NCBI GenBank assembly: GCA_002412715.1
Contig: DHVP01000029.1
Span: 99,839 to 163,838 of the forward strand
DNA length: 64,000 nucleotides
Direction: 5' to 3'
Source of the DNA: Deltaproteobacteria bacterium UBA5205
GTDB lineage: Bacteria; Desulfobacterota; Syntrophorhabdia; Syntrophorhabdales; Syntrophorhabdaceae
Within the stretch, counting starts at the first letter, position 1. Each line of letters begins with the position of its first letter. The notes under the pieces are model-generated. The model was not told the origin of the DNA. It saw only the letters and a list, made by a program, of their open reading frames with translations, and ran no database searches. The position numbers were made by a program, and so were the translations under genes. Shown here piece by piece: positions 8,128-16,315 of the stretch.

Positions 8128-9869
8128 GACGAGACAGGGTGTCGGCAAGAATGAATGGCGTACTGTCCCTCCTTACCGTTGCGGTCATCGTCTGTGTCCT
8201 TATGATCCCAGCTTACGCGGACGCGCAGGGGACGATCTCTCTCAACGATGCGGTGGACGGCGGAATGCTGCGGATTGTCCAGTCGAAAAGCACCGGCGGT
8301 TATTCCCGGTTTATGATTGAAATGGAGAACAGGACGAACAAACCCCTGTTTGTAGATCCTTACGGCAGCGCCTTTGATCCGCCAGGCGGCGTGCGGACGC
8401 AAAGGGTAGGTATCGGCCTTCCCGTCAAGATGGGCGACGAGCGGATCGACATGCGAAAGGCGCTCTCCACGAACCTGTCCGAGGAAGCCCCTGTGGGCGC
8501 AGCGGCCGCGAGCGGCTCCGGCACCATTCCCGATGGAGCGCTTCCCGCCGCAGCGGGGGCCGCGGCAGCAGCCGCGGCTGTGGGGACGCTCCTTACCGGA
8601 TTCGCCCAGGGCGTCAGACCCCGGGAGGCACTCGCCGATCTTGCGGGGATCATCCGGGGTGAAACGGAACCCGTTCCGGGTGAAGCACAGGCCGCGTCAG
8701 GCAACGACTATCAGATCGATCTGATAAAGACTTATCGGGATCAGGACATGACCGATCTCGACTATCAGAAACAGCGCCTTGAAGCGGCGCGGCAGCAGGG
8801 CGCCGTGGACGTGGTTCGCGACGCGGAGGCTGCCGTAGGCAGACTGAACCGCCAGATCGAAAACTACGACAAGAACCTTTCCGAACTGGGCCAGAAACCT
8901 CTCGAGCACGTGCAGATGGAAGAGCGGTCTTTCGATTACACCAGGAAGGACCTTGCGCAAGAGGTGAAAGTCGAGCTTGCCGACAAGGTCGCCGGGACCA
9001 TATCGGACACGGACCGCATCGCCATCAACCTGTGGATGATCGATAATGCACCCACCGAACAGGCATACAATGATATGAAAGCGCTGGTGGACACCATGGT
9101 GGTCGAGACAAAGGACGGGACCGCCGTTGGAGACAAAGAGTCCATTCTGAAAAATCTCGGGAGAGAACTGGAACGCACCAATCAGCCCCGTTTGACCTAC
9201 TACGAGAAATACGCCCTCAGGGAAGAGCTGATGGACAGCGTAAAGGAAAACGAAGGCCTCATCGCTGACCTGGAAAACGCAAAGGAAGTCCACGATGATA
9301 TCAAGGATACCGTCGATACGATCACAGGGGATCCTTCGGAACGTCTTGGAGAGATAGACAAGGCGCAGCGTGAGGGATGGGAAAAAGACAGTTCGAGTCC
9401 CGGCGCCGGAGCAATGAAGAATCTGGAAACGGCGAAGAAGGTGCTCGACGCGGGAACGACAATCCATGGCGACGCGAAGGGTTACATGGCTGCCGGCAAC
9501 AGCCGTACCCTTGCGGTAACGAAGGCGGTGACCCACTACGGTGTCGATCTGGGCGTGAACACCCTCATGGAAAAGAACCCGGTAATGAAGGTGGTCAATA
9601 CGGCGCTCAAGTATTCGGAGCCGATCGTGGGGAAGGATATAACGCCCGCCAAAGGTTGGAGAATCATCACGGACAGGGCATTCGATTCCTATACGGGAGA
9701 ACTCGATCATAAAGACGTAGAGAAGCTTGATTTCAAAAGCACCGAGGTGAAGAACGCCGTAAAGGACGGGCAAGCGAAGGCCCTTGAGAAAAGACTTGCC
9801 AGTTCCGGACTCTCGGATGATCAGCGCCGGGAGATCACGGACCGGTTGAGAGAATTGAGGAAACAATAG
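8124..9869 (+). CDS. Large secreted or periplasmic helical protein of unknown function
   Basis: About 581 residues when started at the ATG overlapping the previous stop. A signal-peptide-like segment (around residues 10-33, ending AYADAQG) is followed by a short beta-type module with MENRTNKPLFVDPYG. A low-complexity Ala-rich stretch follows (about 115-155, partly hydrophobic). The rest is a long, highly charged and mostly helical region with coiled-coil character. No enzymatic motif was seen. The NRTxKPL module looks like one that in other bacterial secreted proteins accompanies a Cys-containing module such as that of the gene at 6839. It directly abuts the next gene. Confidence 0.55.
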   Translation: MRRDRVSARMNGVLSLLTVAVIVCVLMIPAYADAQGTISLNDAVDGGMLRIVQSKSTGGYSRFMIEMENRTNKPLFVDPYGSAFDPPGGVRTQRVGIGLPVKMGDERIDMRKALSTNLSEEAPVGAAAASGSGTIPDGALPAAAGAAAAAAAVGTLLTGFAQGVRPREALADLAGIIRGETEPVPGEAQAASGNDYQIDLIKTYRDQDMTDLDYQKQRLEAARQQGAVDVVRDAEAAVGRLNRQIENYDKNLSELGQKPLEHVQMEERSFDYTRKDLAQEVKVELADKVAGTISDTDRIAINLWMIDNAPTEQAYNDMKALVDTMVVETKDGTAVGDKESILKNLGRELERTNQPRLTYYEKYALREELMDSVKENEGLIADLENAKEVHDDIKDTVDTITGDPSERLGEIDKAQREGWEKDSSSPGAGAMKNLETAKKVLDAGTTIHGDAKGYMAAGNSRTLAVTKAVTHYGVDLGVNTLMEKNPVMKVVNTALKYSEPIVGKDITPAKGWRIITDRAFDSYTGELDHKDVEKLDFKSTEVKNAVKDGQAKALEKRLASSGLSDDQRREITDRLRELRKQ

Positions 9870-11321
9870 ATGGCGCATTGTCCGCAGTGTAAAGCCGAAT
9901 ATCGGGACGGGGACAGGTTCTGCATGTTTTGCGGCAAACCGCTCGCGGATGCGCCGAAAGATGGCCGGATATATTTAACGCAGAATGATCTTGCGGCCCT
10001 GGCAGGCAGTACCGACTATTCCTCGTTATCTCCCCTGGCGCCTTACTATGCCGGACCTGTCACGTCCTGTCCGGTCACTCTCGACGCGGCGGTCAGCAAG
10101 GCCGTCCTCAGTCCGAAGCGGGCCTTTTACTTCATCGAGTTCACCAGGGATGCCTTTCTCCAGGACGTGCTTCTGGTCAGCGATGGGTCCTGCTATCGCT
10201 GGACCGAACGAGATTCGGCGGTGACAATCTCGCGGGAAGCGTCCCCCAGAGATTTTATCGGGTGGACAAGACAGACGCTTACCGCATCGGTCACGAGCGA
10301 AAAGGAATTGCGGCTCCTGTCGATCAGAAAGAAATCCCTCAAGACCCTGGCGGCTGTCGCCGTGCTTTGCCGTGAACTCTCCCGGGTAGATAAAGCCGCC
10401 TCGTTCGTCACCCTGTCTCATCTGAAATCATTTCTTGACGGCAAAGAGGTGTCTTCCGAAGAGATCGATTACCTCGCCGGCAACGGTTTCATCAGGATTA
10501 TGGATGACGCTGACCCCCTCATTTTCCTTGAAGAGAAAGGCGAGGAACTCTACCTCCTCCTCAACGAATACGACAGATACTTTATCATCCAGGTATTAAC
10601 CGGCGGGGCGCCGGATTATCCTTCCTTCGGTCTTGCGGCCCGGCAAGGTTCTGCCTGCCTTATCACGAATCCCGGTGGAGACGCCGATCTTGTGATCAGG
10701 TGTGCCGATCCCGAAGCGATCCGTTCGCTGATCAACTGGGCGTGGACCGTACACCCTCTCATCGAGACCCCCCTTCCCGCTGCTCCTCCACGGGACGTCC
10801 GCAACGTATCGGTGCCCCCGTCCGCGACCACACAGAACCGGCAGCAGCCCCCTATCCGGAAAAAGACACCTCAACGCAACCCCGTGAGCGATCCTTCCCC
10901 CAGATCCTCCAGGAAGGTCCTCATCCTGGTAATCGCGGCCGTTGCCGTTGTCCTTGCTATCATCACCGTGGCTGGAGGCTACTGGTATTGGAAAAGCCGG
11001 ACTGCCGCACCGGCCACAACCGCTGACACCGCGGCAGAAAAAGCCCCGGTCCGGATGGCCGTCCCGGAGACACCGGCGGCTGTCCCCGCGGCACCCACCC
11101 CAGCGGTCCCGGCGGTAAAGCCCGTAAAAAAAGCGGCCCCGGCTGAAAGAGGCACAGTGGTAAAACCGCCGCCACAGAAACAGCAACCGCCGCAGGGGCG
11201 CGCCGGCCAACAGCAGACACCGAAAAAAAGCTCAGGATCGTGGCTTGACAAGACATTGGGAACCTCGCCAGGCGGACCCGTCACCCCGCCATCAACAGAC
11301 CCTCGGGATATGGGACGGTAA
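9870..11321 (+). CDS. Zinc-ribbon protein with single membrane span and Pro/Ala/Lys-rich tail
   Basis: A 483-residue protein. The N-terminal zinc ribbon has CPQCKAEYRDGDRFCMFCGK (two CxxC pairs). A globular region (about 30-300) follows with no family recognised, then a proline-rich linker, one membrane helix (VLILVIAAVAVVLAIITVAG, about 350-370), and a low-complexity Ala/Pro/Lys/Gln-rich tail ending near GGPVTPPSTDPRDMGR. The likely topology is a cytoplasmic ribbon and domain with the tail across the membrane. It is the last gene of the cluster begun at 6261 and starts right after the preceding stop. Confidence 0.58.
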   Translation: MAHCPQCKAEYRDGDRFCMFCGKPLADAPKDGRIYLTQNDLAALAGSTDYSSLSPLAPYYAGPVTSCPVTLDAAVSKAVLSPKRAFYFIEFTRDAFLQDVLLVSDGSCYRWTERDSAVTISREASPRDFIGWTRQTLTASVTSEKELRLLSIRKKSLKTLAAVAVLCRELSRVDKAASFVTLSHLKSFLDGKEVSSEEIDYLAGNGFIRIMDDADPLIFLEEKGEELYLLLNEYDRYFIIQVLTGGAPDYPSFGLAARQGSACLITNPGGDADLVIRCADPEAIRSLINWAWTVHPLIETPLPAAPPRDVRNVSVPPSATTQNRQQPPIRKKTPQRNPVSDPSPRSSRKVLILVIAAVAVVLAIITVAGGYWYWKSRTAAPATTADTAAEKAPVRMAVPETPAAVPAAPTPAVPAVKPVKKAAPAERGTVVKPPPQKQQPPQGRAGQQQTPKKSSGSWLDKTLGTSPGGPVTPPSTDPRDMGR

Positions 11322-11475
11322 TCAGAAGTAGATTAGATCATCGAACTATTTCTTGCCTCCGGTTCAATTCCTCTTTCTGGTCACGAACCAGAGACCTTAA
11401 ACGATAATCGTCGGCGGACATCACTTCATTCATCATGAACACGAGGTGGCGCGCCGGCATTCCCGTTGCCGGGGC

Positions 11476-11883
11476 CTAATTATTGTATTCATTTGCCCCG
11501 TTGAGGAGTCTCTTATAGCCGTGGAGAAGCAGTTCAAACTTCTTCGATCTGATTATGCCCCTGCACGCGTAGATAGCAGCTGAAAAGGCCAGATAGAAGT
11601 AACCGAACACGCATTGTGCAAGCGCTACAATTTTCGCCGGGCGGGATACTGCCACTATGTCCCCATATCCCACGGTGGTCTGCGTCGTCGCGCTGAAGTA
11701 AAGAGAATCCAGGTACGTGATTGGGGCTTGTTTATTCAGGCTGTGCACCAGGGCGGGTTGTGCGGGGGAAGGCAAGACATAGTAGTATAAACCGGAGAAG
11801 ATAATTGCCATGCCCATGAAAAACAGGATGATAGGGCAAAAACTTCGTTCATTGTTAATGATGGAAACGACAAATCGCGCCAT
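11476..11883 (-). CDS. Two-span potassium channel subunit
   Basis: A 135-residue inner-membrane protein with the architecture of a minimal K+ channel: first helix (about 18-37), pore helix and selectivity filter TTVGYGD (around residue 72), and second helix (about 85-107). It belongs to the ion channel family that includes KcsA. No RCK or other regulatory domain is present; the 30-residue cytoplasmic tail is simply basic. A GGAGG eight bases upstream supports the ATG. Tetramer formation and K+ conduction are inferred from the filter. Confidence 0.85.
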   Translation of the reverse strand: MARFVVSIINNERSFCPIILFFMGMAIIFSGLYYYVLPSPAQPALVHSLNKQAPITYLDSLYFSATTQTTVGYGDIVAVSRPAKIVALAQCVFGYFYLAFSAAIYACRGIIRSKKFELLLHGYKRLLNGANEYNN

Positions 11884-12139
11884 GATGATTGCCTCCTTTT
11901 GTTCTTCAGTAGTCTGAAGACAGGCCTGAGTTTGAAGAACAAAAGACTACCATATTGATTATTTATTGCAAGTGTGTTCGGTACCAGGCTTGCACGGGCG
12001 GGAAAGAACTGTGACGGAGATAAGGGCGCTTACGCTAAACGGCACGGTCTTCCTTTCCAAGATTGTTATGTCCTTTGTCGCTTTTGTGTCATCAGGTAAT
12101 TCTATGGTAAAGTACGTAAAAATCAGAGGAGCCAGAAAT

Positions 12140-12535
12140 ATGCCATTCTTTGATAAGAACGGAAATATGGTAGATAGCGACAAAGTAAACCTCGATAACG
12201 GTTTCCCGAGACTGCAAGACCTGGATGAGGCCCAAGCCCCTCAGAGAAAGAAATTATTATCGCTTCCGGATAATATGTCCACAACATCGATCGTTCTTGC
12301 CGTAGTAGTGGTCGTGCTTCTTATCGTTATCGCTATGCTCATGCTGAAGATAAACTCCCTGAGCAAGCAAGTTACACCTTTGCCAAAAGCAAACAAGCAG
12401 CTTGATACCACCCAGACAAAGTATGATGCTCTCGAGGCACGGGTCCAGAAACTTGAAGAAGCTGCCAAAAGAAAAACGCAACCGGTCGCGGCGTCCAAGA
12501 AGTTGAATGACCAGAGAAAGAAACAAGTCCGATAG
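12140..12535 (+). CDS. Small bitopic membrane protein with coiled coil
   Basis: 131 residues from the ATG at 12140, chosen because AGAGGAG lies eight bases upstream; the frame is open further upstream but without support. The N-terminus opens MPFFDKNGNMVDSDK. A single strong membrane helix (STTSIVLAVVVVVLLIVIAM) lies near residues 47-70, followed by a predicted coiled coil (LDTTQTKYDALEARVQKLEE) and a basic tail. No family was recognised. It stands alone between the K+ channel gene and the fragment-rich island. Confidence 0.6.
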   Translation: MPFFDKNGNMVDSDKVNLDNGFPRLQDLDEAQAPQRKKLLSLPDNMSTTSIVLAVVVVVLLIVIAMLMLKINSLSKQVTPLPKANKQLDTTQTKYDALEARVQKLEEAAKRKTQPVAASKKLNDQRKKQVR

Positions 12536-12575
12536 GAGATATCGATTCGCCCTGCGGTGTGCAAGCGGATCAATT

Positions 12576-12722
12576 CAGGTCCAGCCATTCAACATAACGG
12601 AAGCCTTCAAGCTCCTTCAAGATGAGGATAAAAACTACGTCAAGATGATTTTTAAGGTTGATGACTACATTGCGCGGGTGTTCTTTACCAAGCGAATTGT
12701 GGTCGTGGAGGGAGACACCTAA
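12576..12722 (+). pseudogene. Fragment of an OLD-family ATPase/TOPRIM nuclease
   Basis: The frame encodes about 48 residues ending FFTKRIVVVEGDT followed by a stop. FFxKxVxxVEGDTE is the typical beginning of the TOPRIM nuclease domain of OLD-family (overcoming lysogenization defect) endonucleases, with the preceding residues fitting the end of the ATPase part. Both the ATPase motifs and the rest of TOPRIM are absent, so this is a remnant. The assignment rests on a short motif. It marks the left border of the gene-fragment island. Confidence 0.45.
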
Positions 12723-12984
12723 GACTGTCAGCGTCTTCCGTCCTTTGTCAAGGGCTGACCCCGCCTTCCTTCCCAGTCCGTCCCGGCTTGCCTTCTGAAA
12801 TAAGCTTTTCAATCGTTTCGAGGTTGCTGGCAACCTGCGTGCAAGGCAGGCGAAAACCGGAAGGGCCCGCGAAGGTCCTCATGGAAAGCCTATACTGGTC
12901 TCTGTCCTTGGCAAGCATTGTTGGGAGCATACTCAACAACAACCGGCGCCTTGATCTCTCTAGGTTAGTGCTTAATGTATTTCT

Positions 12985-13113
12985 ATGAAAGTGATTGTGC
13001 CGAGGTATCTTCGCAACAGCGAATTCAAAATGGACAAGGATTATCATCTGAGCAGCGGCCTGAACCATCTCGGAGCCACGATTCAGGCCGACATCAAAAA
13101 AATAAGATCATGA
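12985..13113 (+). CDS. Short open frame, 42 residues, unrecognised
   Basis: Encodes MKVIVPRYLRNSEFKMDKDY and 22 more residues, and its stop overlaps the ATG of the gpmA fragment (ATGA). The soluble, charged composition looks protein-like, but no family was recognised. It may be the 5' end of another truncated gene or a small real protein. The preceding stretch 12723-12984 holds no gene I can identify. Confidence 0.25.
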   Translation: MKVIVPRYLRNSEFKMDKDYHLSSGLNHLGATIQADIKKIRS

Positions 13114-13331
13114 AAAGATTGGTTTTGCTGCGACACGGTGAAAGCATCTGGAACAAGGAAAACCGTTTTACCGGCTGGACGGATATCGACCTTAGCGAAA
13201 AGGGCATCGAAGAAGCCCGTCAGGCTGCTAAGATTCTTAGGCAAGATGGCAGTCGTCATTGCCCTTGTCGCCATGCTGAATCTATCGCAGATCATGGTAG
13301 CACTGATTTTGGAAAGGAGGTTCATGGATGA
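13110..13331 (+). pseudogene. gpmA: 5' fragment of 2,3-bisphosphoglycerate-dependent phosphoglycerate mutase
   Basis: The first 46 or so residues (RLVLLRHGESIWNKENRFTG, then WTDIDLSEKG) are a textbook GpmA N-terminus with the catalytic RHGE motif. At about 13245 the similarity stops and 27 unrelated residues follow before a stop at 13331. Another frame over the same tail encodes a hydrophobic peptide (VVIALVAMLNLSQIMVALIL) that looks like the end of a membrane protein. So two gene pieces seem joined here. A 73-residue product would lack most of the enzyme. Confidence 0.75.
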
Positions 13332-14347
13332 AAATCATCGCCTTTGAGGTTGAGGATTGGGAGCGCCAAACCTTTGAAAGCCTGCAAGGGGAGCACCGGA
13401 TTGAATTTGTTGCAGACCCGCTGACCTTGGAAAACGCCGGAACTTACGCCGAAGTGGAGGTGGTTTGCCCCTTTATCCATTCCGATCTGTCGGCGAATGT
13501 TCTCAAACATTTCGGCCGATTGAGGCTCATCGCGACCCGCTCGACCGGGTTCGATCATATCGACCTTGGGCATTGTAAAGAAAAGGGCATAACCGTTTGT
13601 AATGTTCCTGTCTATGGGGACAACACCGTGGCCGAGCACGTCTTTGCGCTGCTTTTGGCCATCAGCCATAAGATGATCGCCGCGGTGGACCGCACCCGCA
13701 GGGGGGATTTTTCCCTCAAGGGGCTGCAGGGGTTTGATCTTTTTGGCAAGACCCTCGGCGTGATCGGCACGGGGAGCATCGGCCGAAGCGTCATTGAAAT
13801 CGCCAAAGGGTTTCGCATGAAGGTTGTAGCCTCGGATGTGCGGCCGGACGAAGAAACGGCTTCCCGCCTGGGTTTTCGCTACGTGGGCATGGATGAGCTC
13901 CTGGCTTCCTCCGACATCATCACGCTCCATGTGCCTTCCAACGAGCATACCCGGAATATGATATCCCACGATCAATTTGCGAAAATGAAAGAAGGCGTCG
14001 TCTTGATTAACACCGCCCGGGGTGATATTGTGGACATCAAGGCCCTGGCCAGAGCCATCGGCGAGGGAAAGGTTGCCGCGGCCGGCCTGGACGTCCTACC
14101 GGAGGAGGGGGGAATCCGGGAAGAGGCTGAGTTGCTGCGCTCGGTATATGACCGGAAACATGATCTGGAGACCATGCTGCTCAATCACATCCTGCTGCGT
14201 CTGCGCAATGTGATCATTACCCCGCACAGCGCATTCAACACCCGGGAAGCGGTGGAACGCATCCTGAGCACCACGGTGAGCAATATCGCATCCTTCAGCA
14301 GGGGCGAACTGGAAAACGTGGTATCCGGGAAGGGAGGTAGAGAGTGA
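13328..14347 (+). CDS. D-2-hydroxyacid dehydrogenase (D-lactate dehydrogenase-like)
   Basis: NAD-dependent interconversion of a D-2-hydroxyacid and its 2-oxoacid, most likely D-lactate and pyruvate given the pyruvate kinase next door. 339 residues in the usual split layout: catalytic domain at both ends, and NAD-binding domain with GVIGTGSIGRSVIEIAKGF (around residue 145). Catalytic residues are visible: Arg in NTARGDIVD, Glu in LDVLPEE and His in ITPHSAFNT. A GGAGG precedes the ATG, which overlaps the stop of the gpmA fragment. Substrate specificity is not determined. Confidence 0.88.
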   Translation: MKIIAFEVEDWERQTFESLQGEHRIEFVADPLTLENAGTYAEVEVVCPFIHSDLSANVLKHFGRLRLIATRSTGFDHIDLGHCKEKGITVCNVPVYGDNTVAEHVFALLLAISHKMIAAVDRTRRGDFSLKGLQGFDLFGKTLGVIGTGSIGRSVIEIAKGFRMKVVASDVRPDEETASRLGFRYVGMDELLASSDIITLHVPSNEHTRNMISHDQFAKMKEGVVLINTARGDIVDIKALARAIGEGKVAAAGLDVLPEEGGIREEAELLRSVYDRKHDLETMLLNHILLRLRNVIITPHSAFNTREAVERILSTTVSNIASFSRGELENVVSGKGGRE

Positions 14348-14391
14348 TGCCGCGTGGTTATGAAGCACCGTTACAGTGAGGAGCAAAGGCC

Positions 14392-15861
14392 ATGAGACTG
14401 CCTGCCCATAAAACAAAAATCGTCTGCACCATCGGCCCGGCCTCCCGTTCGGAGGCCGTCCTGGAACGGCTGATGCGAGTGGGCATGAATGTGGCGCGGC
14501 TCAACTTCGCCCACGGAACCCTGGACGGCCACAGGGATGACATTCGACGCATCCGTGCAGTGGCGGAAAAGCTCCAGCGCCATTGCATGATCATGGCGGA
14601 CCTTCCCGGACCCAAAATACGAATCGGCAGACTTCTTGAGGAGCCGCTTCTGCTGGAAACGGAGGATGAGGTTGTTTTGACCGTTAAAGACCTTGCGGGC
14701 ACGGCCAATCGAATCCCGGTCGAATACAAGCAACTGCCTGAAAGCGTAACCCCTGGAAATCTGATTTTCCTCAATGACGGTTTCATCCAGCTTCAAGTGG
14801 AGAAGGTGTCGGGCGAGGAGGTTTTCTGCCGGACGGTCATCGGCGGCCCGCTTCTTTCCCACAAAGGGTTGAGTATCCCCGGGGTTAGAATCGTCGCAGA
14901 CGCCGTTTCGGAAAGGGACCTGGAGTTCGTCGCCTTTGCCTTGCAAGAGGAAGTGGATGCCTTCGGTGTTTCTTTTGCTGAAACAGGAGAGGACATCCTG
15001 AAAGTGAAACGGTTTGCGCAAGAAAAAGGGCAATCCGCGTATGTGGTCGCCAAGATCGAACGGGCCGAGGCTATTGAGAATTTAGACGGAATTCTTTCCG
15101 CGGCGGATGCGATCATGATTGCCCGGGGGGACCTGGGGGTTCAGATCCCTTTAGAGGATGTGCCTGCCGTTCAGAAAAAACTGACCCACAAGGCAAATCT
15201 TTTGGGCCGTCCCGTGATCACGGCAACCCAGATGCTGGTCTCCATGACCGAGAACATCCGGCCTACCCGTGCCGAGGTGTCCGATGTGGCCAATGCCATT
15301 CTGGACGGCACGGACGCGGTTATGCTGTCCGAAGAGACGGCTATCGGGCGATATCCTGTGGAAACAGTTGAAATGATCAGCAAGATCGCTATATCCGCCG
15401 AGCGGGAGAAAAAAGCCGTCCGGGCACTGGCCGATTTGCCCGCCTACTTCAGAACGGGCTCAGGTTCCGGCGACACCACCGTTGAGGATATCGTTTCCCT
15501 GAATGCGGTCGAATCCGCGAATGCCTTGAATGTGCGCTATATACTGACCCACGCGCAAAGCAAGGGCGCCCCATGCCTCATATCCAGGTTCAGACCCGAT
15601 TGCTGGATACTGTCACATGGCGGCGATGAGAAAACGAACAACCTCCTGGCCCTGTCGTACGGGGTTCATCCTGTTCACCTGGATGGTGGTGAAACAACCG
15701 GCCTTTCCGACAAGGCCGTCCGGTGGCTGGTTACAGCCGGCGTGGTTGAAAAAGATGAAAACGTGATCTGGGTTGAGGATGAATCGCCTGATGACAGCCT
15801 GGAAACCGTATCGGTGAAAGTCATCAAGGTGGGAACAAGGCACAAACAAAAAGTTGCATGA
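14392..15861 (+). CDS. pyk: Pyruvate kinase
   Basis: Transfers phosphate from phosphoenolpyruvate to ADP, giving pyruvate and ATP. The 489-residue protein has KTKIVCTIGPAS at its start, NVARLNFAHG, LPGPKIRIG, the active-site region AKIERAEAIENLDGIL, MIARGDLGVQIP, and ATQMLVSMTENIRPTRAEVSDVAN. The usual DAVMLSGETA appears as DAVMLSEETA, a Gly-to-Glu change worth noting. The last ~120 residues are the regulatory domain, somewhat divergent. GAGGAG upstream supports the ATG. Confidence 0.92.
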   Translation: MRLPAHKTKIVCTIGPASRSEAVLERLMRVGMNVARLNFAHGTLDGHRDDIRRIRAVAEKLQRHCMIMADLPGPKIRIGRLLEEPLLLETEDEVVLTVKDLAGTANRIPVEYKQLPESVTPGNLIFLNDGFIQLQVEKVSGEEVFCRTVIGGPLLSHKGLSIPGVRIVADAVSERDLEFVAFALQEEVDAFGVSFAETGEDILKVKRFAQEKGQSAYVVAKIERAEAIENLDGILSAADAIMIARGDLGVQIPLEDVPAVQKKLTHKANLLGRPVITATQMLVSMTENIRPTRAEVSDVANAILDGTDAVMLSEETAIGRYPVETVEMISKIAISAEREKKAVRALADLPAYFRTGSGSGDTTVEDIVSLNAVESANALNVRYILTHAQSKGAPCLISRFRPDCWILSHGGDEKTNNLLALSYGVHPVHLDGGETTGLSDKAVRWLVTAGVVEKDENVIWVEDESPDDSLETVSVKVIKVGTRHKQKVA

Positions 15862-15908
15862 GGAGGCGAAAGCCATGAGGAAGGGAACGGCTTCGGGGCT
15901 GCGTCACC

Positions 15909-16106
15909 ATGAAACAGGTGAAAGAGATTCCCAGAAAGGAGTGGCAAAGTAAGACGGCCGGAGAGATCGCCATCGGCTGTTCGCCGGAAAACAGCATTGA
16001 TTTATAGGCCGATGCCATGGAGGCCCTGGCGCTCATGACCCGGACCGCTTCCAGCCGGCTCATGGTCACAGAGGGCAACCGGCTGGCAGGCATCATCAGT
16101 CTCAAA
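15909..16106 (+). pseudogene. CBS-domain remnant, probably from a site-2-protease-type metalloprotease
   Basis: Reading from MKQVKEIPRKEWQSK, the frame encodes a CBS-domain sequence (EIAIGCSPENSIDL, a TAG stop at 16004-16006, then ADAMEALALMTRTASSRLMV, TEGNRLAGIISLK). This phrasing is typical of the CBS domain attached to M50-family intramembrane proteases. The in-frame stop and the abrupt change after Ile-Ser-Leu-Lys show a broken fragment. No protease part (HExxH) is present. Confidence 0.6.
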
Positions 16107-16292
16107 AAACCGATGATGGGTGATCCTTCCGGTCTGACCGACACCATGTGGGATATGGTTGTAAATGCGATGGGTGCATTTATCATCAGCTTTATGGGAT
16201 GGTGGTACCTGAAACGCAAAGGGACATTTTTTGTAAGAGATTGGATTCGAAAGTTTATTGGGAGGAATCCGAGAATGTTTAATAATGGCTAA
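16107..16292 (+). pseudogene. C-terminal fragment of a small membrane protein fused to the CBS remnant
   Basis: In frame with the CBS fragment, the sequence changes to SGLTDTMWDMVVNAMGAF, then IISFMGWWYLKRK and a basic tail ending at 16292. The LxDTMWDxxVN..GA pattern followed by a membrane helix resembles the end of YjdF/DUF2238-type membrane proteins. The upstream helices of that family are missing. The two fragments together form an open frame of 91 codons from an ATG at 16017, which may be translated but is most likely a rearrangement scar. Confidence 0.45.
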
Positions 16293-16315
16293 TTCCAATA
16301 TGGAGGAGCTTTGTC

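Noticed and set aside
8697..9878. 393-codon open frame on the minus strand opposite the 581-residue secreted protein
   Set aside because: Composition is typical of an antisense shadow. The plus-strand frame has a signal peptide and ATGA coupling, so it is the real gene.
12748..13068. Minus-strand frame of about 106 codons in the fragment island
   Set aside because: Part of it (FAGPSGFRLPCTQVASNLET) looks protein-like and may be another gene fragment, but I could not assign it or find a start signal, so it was not listed as a gene.
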